From: Cryobacterium cryoconiti | GTDB taxonomy: Bacteria > Actinomycetota > Actinomycetes > Actinomycetales > Microbacteriaceae | Direction of reading: 5' to 3' | Length of the DNA stretch: 64,000 nucleotides | NCBI RefSeq assembly: GCF_004403065.1 | Contig: NZ_SOHA01000006.1 | Location: forward strand, 1-64,000 | Notes under the pieces: generated by a model | Told to the model about the DNA's origin: nothing | The model's database searches: none | What the model saw: only the letters and a program-made list of their open reading frames with translations | Translations under genes and position numbers: made by a program | In this document: positions 6,180 to 15,001 of the stretch, piece after piece | Layout: each line of letters starts with the position of its first letter | Numbering within the stretch: position 1 is the first letter of the stretch

Positions 6180-8740
6180 CCGTTGCCCCCGCCGTTACCG
6201 CTGTTACCGCCGGCGAGTTTGCCGATCACGATCTGCACGGCGCTGCCGGTGGCCGCGCCGGTGCCGGCGGCGGGCGTCATCGAGATCACCTTGCCGACCT
6301 GCTGGGGGTCGGTGACGTCCTGATCCTTCTTGTCGATGGTGAACCCCTGCAGGGTGGCCTTCGCATCGGCCTCGGTCTTGCCCACGACGTCGGGCACGAG
6401 CTTGAGGGCGCCGTTGCTGGAGTAGACGGTCACGGTCGAGCCGCGGCTGGCGTTGGAGCCGCCGGCCGGGTCGGTGCGGGCCACGGTGCCGGCGGGCATC
6501 TCGGATTCGGTGACACCGCCGTCGACGACGTCGAAGCCGGCCGATTCCAGGGTGGAGGTGGCGTCAGCCATCGACTTGCCACGCAGGTCGGGAACCGGAA
6601 CCTGCACGGCCTGCAAGACCTTGCTGGATGCTTCGGCGAACGACTCTCCGCCGTACTTGGCGTTCGCGACGCTCATCACCTCGGGCCACATGCGGTGACG
6701 GGCGGTGGCGGCCGTGCCGCCCACCCAGTCAGTCACTTTGCGCTGGTTGATGTCGCCGGTGACGCTGACGACGCCGACCACGGTGGCGACCTTGCTGCTC
6801 GCGCCGCTCATCCAGGTGTCCTTGTTGCCGTCGGTCGTACCGGTCTTGCCGATCATCGGCACGCGCGGCGAGGTGTTGCCGTTCGAGACCGTCGCGGTTC
6901 CTTCGGTCATCACCTTCTGCATGGCATATGTCATGCCGGCGGCGACATCGGGGGTGACGGCCTGGGTGCATTTGGTCGGCGGCGGAGTGACGTCGGCGCC
7001 GTCGGCGCCCACGATCCGGTCGATCACGATCGGGCTGCAGCTGAGGCCGTTGTTGGCGATGCCGGCGAAGGCGACGGCCATGCTCAGAGGCGCGACCTCG
7101 TTGGTGCCGAGCACGGCCGAGGGTCCCTGGTCGAGCGGGTCGAGGTCGGCACGGCCCACCCCGAAGTCGTTCGCCATCTTGGCGATGCCGCATTGGTCCA
7201 GTTTCTTGGCCATACCGATGAACCCGGTGTTGATCGAGCCGATCGTCGACTGCAGGGCGCTGTAGTTGGAGCCGGACTCGTTCGCGTCGTTCTTGGGGGC
7301 GAAGGCGTAGCTCTGGTTACCTTCACAACTGTTCTTGAAGACGCCCCAGTCACTCTTGACGCGGGAATCGACGCGCTCGTTGAGCGTGTGCCCTTCGGCC
7401 AGCCACTCGGCCAGGGTGAACACCTTGTAGGTCGAGCCGGGCTGGAAGCCCAGGGAACCGCCCTGGTTGTAATTGGTGTTGTAGTTGATGCCGGTGTAGT
7501 TGGCGTTGTTCTCGGTCACCGCCGGGTCCTGGCTGTACTCCTTGTTCTGAGTCATCGCGAGCACCCGCCCGGTGCCGACCTCGACGCTGGTGATCACTCC
7601 ACCGACATCCCACCCGCCGTACGTCGTGGGCACGTACTTCTTCATGGTGGTCTCGGCGGCGTTCTGCAGGTCCAGGTCGATCGTGGTGTAGATCTCGTAG
7701 CCGCCGCGACGGAAGTTGGCCAGGCGTTCCTCTTCGTCGTCGCCGAAGGTCGGGTCGTTCTGCAGGGTGTTCACGACGAGGTCGCAGAAGTAGGCGCTGC
7801 CGGCGGCCGTGGCGCATCCCGTGCTGGGTTCGGTGATGACCGGCTCGATCACGGTGGCCAGCGCGGCGTCATAGTCGGCCTGGCTGATCTTCTCGTACTT
7901 GAGCATCTCGCCCAGGATGTAGTCGCGGCGTTCCTTGTTGGCGGCGTACCCGTTGGCAGCGCCGTTCGTCTCGCTCTCAGGGTTGTCGAGCTGGAACTTG
8001 ACCGGGTTGTTCACGATCGCCACGAGGCTGGCCGCCTGCGGCAGCGTCAGCGCGGCCGCGGAGGTGTTGTAGTAGTAGTTGGCGGCCGATTCGATCCCGT
8101 AGACCGTGCCGCCGAAACCGGTGATGTTGAGGTACTGGCGAAGGATGTCGTCTTTCGCGTACTGCTTCTCCACACCGATCGACAGGCGCATCTCCTTGAG
8201 CTTGCGGTCGGGGGTGGTCTCCGTCGCCGTCTCGTAGCAGGTCATGCGTTTCTCTTCGTCGGCCATCGCCTCGCACTTCTGCACCTGCACGTTCTTCACG
8301 TACTGCTGGGTGATCGAGGAACCACCGCGGGCGGTGCCCGTGGCGACGGTGCTCACGACGCCCTTGATGGTTCCCTCGAGGTCGATGCCGCCGTGCTCGT
8401 AGTAGCGGGGGTCCTCGCCGGCGATCGCGGCATCCTTCACGAACGGGCTGATCGCATCCCACTCCACTTCGACCCGGTTCTGGTCGTAGAAGGAGGCGAG
8501 GAGCGCCTGGCTGCCGTCGGAGTTGGTGGCGTAGATGTTGCTCTTCTGCGCCAGCTGGTCGATCGCAAGGTAGTCGGGGAGGCTCTCGAACATGTTGATC
8601 GTGTTCGTGGCCGTCATACCGGAAAGCGCCAGCGCGGGCGTGACAGCGGCGGCGACGAGGACGCCGGCGATGGCGCTCATCCCGACAAAACCGAGGAACC
8701 CGCCGAGCGCTCCACTAACCGTACGATTTTTGGCAGACAT
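6176..8740 (-). CDS. ponA2: Class A penicillin-binding protein with PASTA domains (PonA2-like)
   Basis: A bifunctional peptidoglycan synthase (854 aa) acting outside the membrane. After one N-terminal helix comes a GT51 glycosyltransferase domain with EDPRYYEHGG and GGSSITQQYVKN. The transpeptidase domain has the Ser nucleophile in GSTYKVF (SxxK), an SxN-like segment, and the KTG box in IGKTGTTDGNKD. Two PASTA repeats follow (VPDLRGKSMADA and VPDVVGKTEADA), then a Gly/Asn-rich tail. ATG 8740 is preferred to TTG 8761; TAGTCT sits 7 nt upstream, so translation may be leaderless. The neighbours (metallophosphoesterase, DUF4177-like protein, RidA) are those of mycobacterial ponA2, but whiB4 and the two anion-ATPase genes usually found there are absent. 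Confidence 0.93.
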   Translation of the reverse strand: MSAKNRTVSGALGGFLGFVGMSAIAGVLVAAAVTPALALSGMTATNTINMFESLPDYLAIDQLAQKSNIYATNSDGSQALLASFYDQNRVEVEWDAISPFVKDAAIAGEDPRYYEHGGIDLEGTIKGVVSTVATGTARGGSSITQQYVKNVQVQKCEAMADEEKRMTCYETATETTPDRKLKEMRLSIGVEKQYAKDDILRQYLNITGFGGTVYGIESAANYYYNTSAAALTLPQAASLVAIVNNPVKFQLDNPESETNGAANGYAANKERRDYILGEMLKYEKISQADYDAALATVIEPVITEPSTGCATAAGSAYFCDLVVNTLQNDPTFGDDEEERLANFRRGGYEIYTTIDLDLQNAAETTMKKYVPTTYGGWDVGGVITSVEVGTGRVLAMTQNKEYSQDPAVTENNANYTGINYNTNYNQGGSLGFQPGSTYKVFTLAEWLAEGHTLNERVDSRVKSDWGVFKNSCEGNQSYAFAPKNDANESGSNYSALQSTIGSINTGFIGMAKKLDQCGIAKMANDFGVGRADLDPLDQGPSAVLGTNEVAPLSMAVAFAGIANNGLSCSPIVIDRIVGADGADVTPPPTKCTQAVTPDVAAGMTYAMQKVMTEGTATVSNGNTSPRVPMIGKTGTTDGNKDTWMSGASSKVATVVGVVSVTGDINQRKVTDWVGGTAATARHRMWPEVMSVANAKYGGESFAEASSKVLQAVQVPVPDLRGKSMADATSTLESAGFDVVDGGVTESEMPAGTVARTDPAGGSNASRGSTVTVYSSNGALKLVPDVVGKTEADAKATLQGFTIDKKDQDVTDPQQVGKVISMTPAAGTGAATGSAVQIVIGKLAGGNSGNGGGNG

Positions 8741-8747
8741 ACACTTG

Positions 8748-8753
8748 AGACTA
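8748..8753 (-). promoter_or_regulatory. Leaderless -10 element for ponA2
   Basis: On the minus strand TAGTCT lies 7 nt before the ponA2 ATG. TTGTCA lies just upstream but too close to act as a -35. No Shine-Dalgarno sequence is present. Confidence 0.4.
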
Positions 8754-8790
8754 AGTGACAAATCTGAAAAACCGCCTGAATCGGAGCCAT

Positions 8791-8958
8791 ATGCCTGCCT
8801 GGGAGTACCTTACGACGCCGCTGATGATTCACAACACAGCCGCCATCCTGAACAACTGGGGCTCTGACGGGTGGGAGCTCGTGCAGGTCGTCCCCGGCCC
8901 CGAGGGTGGGCTCGTCGCCTACCTCAAGCGCCCGGTCGCCGCTGCCGAAGGCGCCTGA
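8791..8958 (+). CDS. Small conserved protein, DUF4177-like (55 aa)
   Basis: A 55-aa protein starting MPAWEYLTTPL and containing NNWGSDGWELVQVV and GGLVAYLKRP, the pattern of DUF4177-type small proteins. ATG 8791 has CGGAG 4-8 nt upstream. It is divergent from ponA2, and its stop is only 3 nt before the ridA start, so the two form an operon. I recall a protein of the same size (Rv3678A) beside RidA-like Rv3678c in mycobacteria. No function is established. Confidence 0.8.
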   Translation: MPAWEYLTTPLMIHNTAAILNNWGSDGWELVQVVPGPEGGLVAYLKRPVAAAEGA

Positions 8959-8961
8959 GGC

Positions 8962-9432
8962 GTGTCGCAGATCGAGGACCGCCTGGCCGAGCTGGGCATC
9001 GAACTGCCCAGCGTGGTGCCGCCGGTCGCCACCTATGTGCCGGCCGTCGTGTGCGGTTCGCTGGTGTTCACCAGCGGCCAGCTGCCGATGGTCTCCGGGG
9101 CACTCCCGGCCACCGGCAAGGTCGGCGACGGCCACGGGCTCGTTCCCGCCGCGGACGCCCACGATTACGCCCGGCAGTGCGCGCTGAATGCGCTCGCCGC
9201 CATCCAGGCCGTGATCGGATCTCTCGACCGCGTCACCCAGGTCGTCAAGGTCACCGGATTCGTCGCATCCGACCCGTCGTTCACCGGCCAGCCCGGTGTC
9301 GTCAACGGTGCGTCGCAGGTGCTCGGCGACATCTTCGGCGACCGGGGCGTGCACGCCCGGTCCGCGGTGGGCGTCGCGGTGCTGCCGCTGGATTCGCCGG
9401 TCGAGCTGGAGCTCATCGTCTCCTTCGCCTGA
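8962..9432 (+). CDS. RidA/YjgF/YER057c family protein
   Basis: A 156-aa RidA-family protein. Canonical members deaminate reactive enamine/imine intermediates; this longer subgroup is less well characterised. Visible features are VFTSGQLPMV, CALNALAAIQA, VVKVTGFVAS, and the C-terminal block RSAVGVAVLPLDSPVELELIV, including the Arg that contacts substrate in RidA. Start GTG 8962 follows the preceding stop after 3 nt. A bidirectional terminator lies between it and convergent acsA. Confidence 0.88.
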   Translation: MSQIEDRLAELGIELPSVVPPVATYVPAVVCGSLVFTSGQLPMVSGALPATGKVGDGHGLVPAADAHDYARQCALNALAAIQAVIGSLDRVTQVVKVTGFVASDPSFTGQPGVVNGASQVLGDIFGDRGVHARSAVGVAVLPLDSPVELELIVSFA

Positions 9433-9457
9433 GCCGGCACTCGGCCGAAGACACACG

Positions 9458-9491
9458 AAAGCGGGCAGGCCCACCTGGGCCTGCCCGCTTT
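9458..9491. terminator. Bidirectional intrinsic terminator between ridA and acsA
   Basis: A 16-bp perfect stem AAAGCGGGCAGGCCCA with a 2-nt loop ends in TTT on either strand. It lies exactly between convergent genes and can serve both. Confidence 0.85.
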
Positions 9492-9504
9492 GTCGTGCCG
9501 CTCG

Positions 9505-11460
9505 CTACTTCAGGGTGGACATGATCGCCGTCATCACCGAGGTGTCGGCGAGGGTGGTGGTGTCGCCGACCTCGCGGCCCTCCGCGACATCCTGCAGCAG
9601 GCGACGGATGATCTTGCCGGAGCGGGTCTTCGGCAGCTCGCTCACGATGAAGATCTGCCGCGGCCTGGCGATCGCGCCGATCTGCTGGGACACATGAGCC
9701 CGCAGCACGGCCTGGATGTCCGAGTGCGAGGACTCCTCCAGGTGGCTGTACTTGATGATCACGAACGCCACCACCGCCTGGCCGGTCGTGTCGTCGTGCG
9801 CGCCGACCACGGCCGCCTCGGCGGTCATCGGGTGCGCCACCAGGGACGACTCGATCTCGGCCGTCGACAGGCGGTGGCCCGACACGTTCATCACATCGTC
9901 GACCCGGCCGAGCAGCCAGATCTCGCCGTCGCGGTCGAGGCGGGCGCCGTCGCCGGCGAAGTAGCGCGGGTTCTCCGAACCGAACTTCTCCCAGTACGTC
10001 TCCTTGAACCGCTCCGGGTCACCCCAGATTCCGCGCAGCATCGACGGCCACGGTTCGGTCACAACGAGCAGGCCACCGTTGTCGCGGCCCACGTGGTTGC
10101 CCTCGTCGTCGAGCACGTCGATCACCACGCCGGGGATCGGGCTCTGCGCCGAACCGGGCTTGGTCGTCGTCACGCCGGGCAGGGCGGAGATCATGATCGC
10201 CCCGGTCTCGGTCTGCCACCAGGTGTCGACCACCGGCGCGACGTTGCCGCCGATGACCTCGCGGTACCACATCCACGCCTCGGGGTTGATGGGCTCGCCC
10301 ACCGATCCGAGCAGGCGCAGGCTGGTCAGGTCGAAGCCCTGCGGGATTTGACGCCCCAGCTTCATGAACGTACGGATGGCCGTGGGCGCCGTGTACAGGA
10401 TGCTCACCTTGTACTTCTCCACGATTTCCCACCACCGGCCGGGGTGCGGGGTGTCCGGGGTGCCCTCGAAGAGCACCTGGGTCGCGCCATTGGCGAGAGG
10501 CCCGTAGACCACGTAGCTGTGGCCGGTGATCCAGCCGACGTCGGCGGTGCACCAGTAGACATCCGTCTCGGGATGCAGGTCGAACACGTTCTTGTGGGTG
10601 AAGGCCGCCTGGGTGAGGTAGCCGCCGGTGGTGTGCAGGATGCCCTTGGGCTTGCCGGTGGTGCCGGACGTGTAAAGGATGAACAGCGGGTTCTCGGCCG
10701 GGAAGCCGAGCGCCTCGTGCTCGGCCTCCACCGAGGCGAGCTCGTCGTGCCACCACAGGTCGCGGTCGAACCACTCCACGAAACCGTCGGTGCGCTTGAC
10801 CACGAGCACGTTGCGCACGGTGGTCTCGCCGCCCTCGAGGGCAGCGTCGACGGCCGGCTTGAGCGCGGACGCCTTGCCCTTGCGGTAGCCGCCGTCGGCG
10901 GTGATCACCAGCACGGCGCTGGCGTCATCGATGCGCGAGCGGAGGCTCTCGGCGCTGAAACCGCCGAAGATGACCGAGTGCACGGCACCGATGCGGGCCA
11001 CGGCGAGCATCGAGATGACGGCTTCCGGGATCATCGGCAGGTAGATCGCGACACGGTCGCCGGCGTTGACGCCGAGTTTTTTCAGCACATTCGCAGCACG
11101 CTTCACTTCGGCGGTGAGCTCGGCGTAGGTCACGTCACGGGAGTCACCCGGTTCGCCCTCGAAATGCAGCGCGACCCGGTCGCCGTTGCCGGCCAGCACG
11201 TGCCGGTCGAGGCAGTTCCAGGCCACGTTCAATTCGCCGTCTTCGAACCATTTGGCGAACGGCGGGTTGGTCCAGTCGAGCGTCTTCGTGAACGGCTTGT
11301 GCCAGTGCAGCAGATCGCGTGCCTGATCAGCCCAGAATTTCAAGCGGTCATCGGCGGCATCCTGATAGAGCTGCGGAGTGGCGATGGCCTGAGCGGCGAA
11401 CTCGGGCGTCGGCGGGAATCTGCGGGATTCGTGGAGAAGGTTGTCGATCTGGACGCTCAT
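9505..11460 (-). CDS. acsA: Acetyl-CoA synthetase, AMP-forming
   Basis: Acs activates acetate to acetyl-CoA through acetyl-AMP in the cytoplasm. The 651-aa length is that of the family. Motifs are the P-loop-like YTSGTTGKPKG, WCTADVGWITGHSY, DTWWQTETG and YFAGDGA. The C-terminal catalytic lysine is in PKTRSGKIIRR, which is also the site of regulatory acetylation in this family. ATG 11460 has AAAGGAG about 10 nt upstream. It is monocistronic between a terminator and the 6C RNA region. RamB (61172-62614) is a candidate regulator by analogy with Corynebacterium acetate genes. Confidence 0.96.
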   Translation of the reverse strand: MSVQIDNLLHESRRFPPTPEFAAQAIATPQLYQDAADDRLKFWADQARDLLHWHKPFTKTLDWTNPPFAKWFEDGELNVAWNCLDRHVLAGNGDRVALHFEGEPGDSRDVTYAELTAEVKRAANVLKKLGVNAGDRVAIYLPMIPEAVISMLAVARIGAVHSVIFGGFSAESLRSRIDDASAVLVITADGGYRKGKASALKPAVDAALEGGETTVRNVLVVKRTDGFVEWFDRDLWWHDELASVEAEHEALGFPAENPLFILYTSGTTGKPKGILHTTGGYLTQAAFTHKNVFDLHPETDVYWCTADVGWITGHSYVVYGPLANGATQVLFEGTPDTPHPGRWWEIVEKYKVSILYTAPTAIRTFMKLGRQIPQGFDLTSLRLLGSVGEPINPEAWMWYREVIGGNVAPVVDTWWQTETGAIMISALPGVTTTKPGSAQSPIPGVVIDVLDDEGNHVGRDNGGLLVVTEPWPSMLRGIWGDPERFKETYWEKFGSENPRYFAGDGARLDRDGEIWLLGRVDDVMNVSGHRLSTAEIESSLVAHPMTAEAAVVGAHDDTTGQAVVAFVIIKYSHLEESSHSDIQAVLRAHVSQQIGAIARPRQIFIVSELPKTRSGKIIRRLLQDVAEGREVGDTTTLADTSVMTAIMSTLK

Positions 11461-11641
11461 ACGTATGTCGCTCCTTTGCGATGCAATGCGTTTGGCGGGC
11501 GCGTAACCCAGCCCCCTCCTGAACCATACACGGCGGCATGCACCGCTCAGGTTGCGCGGAATTGCGGCGTGTTCGCACCCCCAATTCAGGTCGCACCGGC
11601 CGGCCGTGTTCCGTGTCCTCATTTATGAGGACACGAAGGAC

Positions 11642-11670
11642 TTGCGCATCTGTAATCCGCCTTGTACATT
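11642..11670 (+). promoter_or_regulatory. Promoter of the 6C RNA
   Basis: TTGCGC (11642-11647), a 17-nt spacer and TACATT (11665-11670) form a plausible sigma-A promoter. Its start point near 11677 would give an RNA ending at the 11738-11780 terminator. The 11461-11640 stretch upstream is acsA leader sequence with no other feature seen. Confidence 0.5.
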
Positions 11671-11676
11671 GATACT

Positions 11677-11780
11677 CGTCCGAACGAAAGTTTTGACCTG
11701 CGGTGTGTTTGATTCCCCCCAATCGACACACTGCCGAGGCGGCACCTGTTCCCCCCAATAGGTGCCGCCCCCCTTTTTTT
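11677..11780 (+). ncRNA. 6C small RNA
   Basis: Two stem-loops each display six consecutive cytosines in the loop, which is the defining trait of the actinobacterial 6C RNA. Hairpin 1 pairs 11703-11714 with 11721-11731 around C6 at 11715-11720. Hairpin 2 pairs GGCGGCACCT (11738-11747) with 11760-11769 around C6 at 11751-11756. It is followed by seven T's, so it doubles as the terminator. A promoter lies just upstream. Location supports this: the M. tuberculosis 6C RNA lies beside the ssd-tad locus as I recall, and here the tad locus follows directly. The exact 5' end is inferred. C-rich loops are thought to pair with G-rich mRNA leaders. Confidence 0.88.
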
Positions 11781-11899
11781 AACCGGTCGTTTTTACCGGT
11801 GTTTTTGACCGGTGGTTGCGCCCGGCCCTCCCCAGACCAGGCCCGGCCCGGTTGTGCGGAGATCAGCGACGGGCCCGTTCCGGCCCGCGCCCGCGTATT

Positions 11900-11905
11900 T
11901 AGCGT
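11900..11905 (+). promoter_or_regulatory. Leaderless -10 element for tadA
   Basis: TAGCGT followed by exactly 6 nt (CGGAGC) and the tadA ATG. CGGAG could also act as a short Shine-Dalgarno, so this assignment is uncertain. Confidence 0.35.
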
Positions 11906-11911
11906 CGGAGC

Positions 11912-13162
11912 ATGCCAGAGCCCTTCGTCGCCGTTCCGTCCTATGGCGGGCCCGCCGGCGCCGGCGCCGGTGCTGGCGCCGGTTCCCGTGTCGGTGCCCG
12001 TTCCGGTGCCGGTGCCGGTTCCCGCACCGTTGTGCTGCCGACGGATGCCGCGTCGCCCGCAGGCCGGACGGCGCGGCCCCTCGACGTGTCAGGGCTGGGT
12101 CCGCTGGCCGAGTACGCCGCGAACGCAGAGGTCACCGACCTGTTCGTCAACGGTGCCGCCGGACTCTGGGTCGACGCCGGCCACGGCCCGCTGCACCAGC
12201 CGGGCTGGAGCTGCCCCGAACCGGCCGTGCGGGAGCTGGCGGTGCGCCTGATCGCCCTCGGCGGGCGGCACATCGACGAGGCCAGCCCCTGCGTCGATGT
12301 GCGCTTGTCCGACGGCATCCGGGTGCACGCGGTGCTGCCGCCGGCGTCGAGCACGGGAACACTGCTCTCCATCCGCCTGCCCCGGGCCGAGCGGCTGAGC
12401 CTCGCCGCGCTCGCGGCGGGCGGTCTGTTCGGGGTGGGGGAGGCATCCGTCGGCGCCGTCGAGCGGCTGCGCGCGGCCGTGCACCGGCGCGAGAACCTGC
12501 TTCTCACGGGCGCCGCGGGCAGCGGCAAGACCACTCTGCTCGCGGCGCTGCTGGGCGAAGCCGCGCCGGGCGAACGCATTGTGGCCATCGAAGACGTCGC
12601 CGAGCTGCGCATCGACCACCCCCATGTCGTGGCGCTCGAGGCCCGGCAGTCGAACCTCGAGGGGGCCGGCCGGATCGGTCTCGACAGTCTCCTGCGTGAA
12701 GCGCTGCGGATGCGCCCCGACCGGCTCGTTCTCGGCGAATGCCGCGGTGCCGAAATCCGGGAGCTGCTCGCCGCGCTCAACACCGGCCACGACGGCGGCG
12801 CCGGAACCCTGCACGCGAACTCCCTGCGCGATGTGCCGGCCCGGTTGGAGGCGCTCGGCGCCCTCGCCGGACTCGGCCCCGAAGCGGTGGCCCGGCAGGC
12901 GGTGAGTGCGATCGGGTTGGTGCTGCACCTCGAGCGGAGTGAGGGCCGCCGCCGGCTCGCGCCGATCGGCCGGTTCGCGCTGGACGACCGCGACCGCCTG
13001 ATCGTCGTCCCGGCGCACCCGGATGGCCCGGTGCCCCCGGCTGACTCGACGCCTGTCGTCCACACCGAACAGCGCTGGCGCACGCACGGGCGGCGGGCCG
13101 CCGCGCCACAGGAGCTCGAGGGTCCGCGATCCGGGGCTTTGCGATCCGCGGCTCCGTCATGA
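11912..13162 (+). CDS. tadA: TadA/CpaF-type pilus assembly and secretion ATPase
   Basis: A 416-aa type II/IV secretion ATPase that would power Flp pilus assembly at the membrane. The first 45 residues are a Gly/Ala/Ser low-complexity stretch encoded by GCCGGCGCCGGTGCTGGC-like repeats. The catalytic region shows the Walker A motif TGAAGSGKTTLL, Asp box IVAIEDVAEL, and Walker B RPDRLVLGECRG. The segment NTGHDGGAGTLHANS is typical of CpaF. The C-terminus is Pro/Arg-rich and probably disordered. Its stop overlaps the next gene by 4 nt. The gene order matches Rv3659c-Rv3654c as I recall. A CpaE/Ssd homologue, usually upstream in actinobacteria, is missing. Confidence 0.9.
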   Translation: MPEPFVAVPSYGGPAGAGAGAGAGSRVGARSGAGAGSRTVVLPTDAASPAGRTARPLDVSGLGPLAEYAANAEVTDLFVNGAAGLWVDAGHGPLHQPGWSCPEPAVRELAVRLIALGGRHIDEASPCVDVRLSDGIRVHAVLPPASSTGTLLSIRLPRAERLSLAALAAGGLFGVGEASVGAVERLRAAVHRRENLLLTGAAGSGKTTLLAALLGEAAPGERIVAIEDVAELRIDHPHVVALEARQSNLEGAGRIGLDSLLREALRMRPDRLVLGECRGAEIRELLAALNTGHDGGAGTLHANSLRDVPARLEALGALAGLGPEAVARQAVSAIGLVLHLERSEGRRRLAPIGRFALDDRDRLIVVPAHPDGPVPPADSTPVVHTEQRWRTHGRRAAAPQELEGPRSGALRSAAPS

Positions 13163-14199
13163 GGCGCCCCGAAGCCAGAGGCCGGCGTGGTTCCGCCAGC
13201 CCCGCGATCGAGGAGGTGGCGCAGGTGACCCAGCGGCTCGCGGTACTGCTCGCCGCCGGAGTCTCACCGGCGTCGGCGTGGGCGTACCTCGAACCGGTCG
13301 GCGGGGCCAAGGAGGAGAAGGAGAGGGAGGAGGCGGCGGTGCCGGCATCGAGGTGGAAGCCGTGGACATCCGTGCGACCGACGCAGCCGTCGCCGGGGTG
13401 GCGCATCATCCGGGCGGCGGCCGACGCAGGACGCCGCGGCGACAGCATCGCGGACGCCGTGGCTGCCGAGGCCCGCATGCTCGATGATCAGGTCGGCGAC
13501 GCGTGGCTGGGCCTGGCCGCGGCCTGGCAGGTGGCCACCGCGGCGGGTGCGCCGCTGGCCGCCTGCCTGCGGCAATTGGCGGCATCCTTCCGGCAAGTCG
13601 GCCAGCTGCACGCCGACCTGGCCGTGGCGCTCGCCGGGCCGAGCGCCACGGCGCGGATGGTGGCGTTCCTGCCCGTGGTCGGAGTGCTGTTCGGCAGTCT
13701 GCTGGGTTTCAACACGCTGCACACACTCTTCCTCACCGTGCCGGGCTGGGCCTGCCTCGCCGGCGGAGCCGTGCTCATGCTCACGGCCGACCGCTGGAAC
13801 CGGCGGCTCGTGCGCGGCGCCCGGGCGCGGGACCCGACCCCCGGCCTTGAGCTGGACCTCACGGCGATCGCCATGACCGGCGGTGGTTCCGTCGATCGCG
13901 CCCGGTTGCTGGTCGACACGGCGGTGGAGCGGTACGCCCTGCACCGCGCGGATTCGGCGGCCGCCATCGACCGGGTGCTGGCGCTGTCCGTGCGCGCCGG
14001 CGTGCCTGCCGCGGAACTGCTGCGCAGCGAAGCCGAGCAGATGCGCCGGCAGGCCGGCAGCGATGGCCAGCGCCGCGCCGCCACCCTCGGCGTCACCCTG
14101 ATGATCCCGCTCGGGGTGTGCGTGCTGCCCGCGTTCATGCTGATCGGGGTGCTGCCGCTGCTGATGACCGTCCTCTCGTCCACAGGCCTGAGCTTCTGA
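13159..14199 (+). CDS. TadB/TadC-like type II secretion F-domain membrane protein
   Basis: A 346-aa inner-membrane platform protein of the T2SSF family. The soluble N-terminal half has a repeated-helix pattern (VTQRLAVLLAAGVSPASAWAYL, AWQVATAAGAPLAACLRQLA). Two adjoining helices lie at about residues 168-213, and hydrophobic helices lie near the C-terminus (LGVTLMIPLGVCVLPAFMLIGVLPLLM). Typical tad loci have separate TadB and TadC genes. Here a single ORF contains two F-like portions, so it may replace both. It starts by ATGA overlap with tadA, giving tight coupling. A charged KEEKEREE insert near residue 52 is unusual. Confidence 0.78.
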   Translation: MRRPEARGRRGSASPAIEEVAQVTQRLAVLLAAGVSPASAWAYLEPVGGAKEEKEREEAAVPASRWKPWTSVRPTQPSPGWRIIRAAADAGRRGDSIADAVAAEARMLDDQVGDAWLGLAAAWQVATAAGAPLAACLRQLAASFRQVGQLHADLAVALAGPSATARMVAFLPVVGVLFGSLLGFNTLHTLFLTVPGWACLAGGAVLMLTADRWNRRLVRGARARDPTPGLELDLTAIAMTGGGSVDRARLLVDTAVERYALHRADSAAAIDRVLALSVRAGVPAAELLRSEAEQMRRQAGSDGQRRAATLGVTLMIPLGVCVLPAFMLIGVLPLLMTVLSSTGLSF

Positions 14200-14319
14200 A
14201 GTTCTGCACCGATGGCCCGGGCCCCCGGATCCGGCCCGGCCGACCCGCCAGTCTGAACCCACCATCCACTCGTGCCGCCCCACACACCGCGTCCAAAGAT
14301 GCGAGAAGGAGACGACCAC

Positions 14320-14625
14320 ATGCCCACCATGAAGCCCCTGTCCGAGCCCTTGGCTCAGCGCTTGTCCAAGACCGGCACCGATCCCGGAACCAACGGAACC
14401 GCGGGAACCCCCGGGGCCACCGCCCCGCCCAGGGCCGCACCCCGCCTCCGCCGGCTGCGCGGCCTGCGCGGCCTCCGCGACGACACCGGAGCGGCGACGG
14501 CAGAATACGCTGTGGCCACCATGGCGGCCGTCGGCTTCGCGGGCCTGCTGATCGTGATCCTGCGCGGCGACGAGGTGCGCGGCATCCTCACCGATCTGGT
14601 GCGCAATGCGCTCAGTGTGGGGTAG
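14320..14625 (+). CDS. Flp pilin-like protein (DUF4244 family)
   Basis: A 101-aa candidate pilin. A long Pro/Thr/Arg-rich leader ends in DDTGAATAEYAVATMAAVGFAGLL. The Glu-Tyr pair after the cleavage region, followed by a single hydrophobic helix, is the Flp/DUF4244 hallmark. ATG 14320 has AGAAGGAG upstream and is preferred to an earlier in-frame ATG at 14272. It lies 120 nt after the T2SSF gene. Its 3' end overlaps the tadE start by 20 nt. No prepilin peptidase gene was found in this window. Confidence 0.75.
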   Translation: MPTMKPLSEPLAQRLSKTGTDPGTNGTAGTPGATAPPRAAPRLRRLRGLRGLRDDTGAATAEYAVATMAAVGFAGLLIVILRGDEVRGILTDLVRNALSVG

Positions 14626-15001
14626 CCGGCGCCGCCGGGCCGGGCCTCGCGGTGTGCGCCCCGGCACGCCCGACCGGGGCAGCGTCACCGCCGAGTTCGC
14701 CACGGTGGTGCCGGCCGTGCTGCTGGTGCTCGCCTGCTGCCTGGGCGCCCTGCAGGTGGTCGGCCAGCAGGTGCGCCTCACGGATGCCGCGGCGGACGCC
14801 GCCCGGTCCCTCTCTCGGGGCGACAGTGTCGACCGGGCCGCGGGCCTGGTCGACCGGGCGGTGGCCGGTGCCTCACTGACGCTGGAACGCCAGGGCGAGT
14901 TCGTTTGCGCGCGGCTGAGCGCTCCGAGTTCGTTCGCCCCGTTCGCCGCCGTCGGCCTCACCCTGCACGCCGGGTCATGTGCGCTCGGCGGCGGCCAGTG
15001 A
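14606..15001 (+). CDS. TadE-like pseudopilin
   Basis: A 131-aa TadE-like minor pilin. An Arg-rich N-terminus is followed by DRGSVTAEFATVVPAVLLVLACCLGALQVV, in which the Glu before the hydrophobic helix matches the TadE motif. A soluble domain with two late Cys residues follows (FVCARL, GSCALGG). The start is uncertain: ATG 14606 overlaps the upstream pilin gene, with GTG alternatives at 14615 and 14651. It corresponds in position to Rv3655c. Confidence 0.75.
   Translation: MRSVWGSRRRRAGPRGVRPGTPDRGSVTAEFATVVPAVLLVLACCLGALQVVGQQVRLTDAAADAARSLSRGDSVDRAAGLVDRAVAGASLTLERQGEFVCARLSAPSSFAPFAAVGLTLHAGSCALGGGQ

Noticed and set aside
11738-11780. Plain terminator of an upstream plus-strand gene
   Set aside because: No plus-strand gene precedes it. 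With the second C6 hairpin and a promoter it is better read as the end of the 6C RNA.
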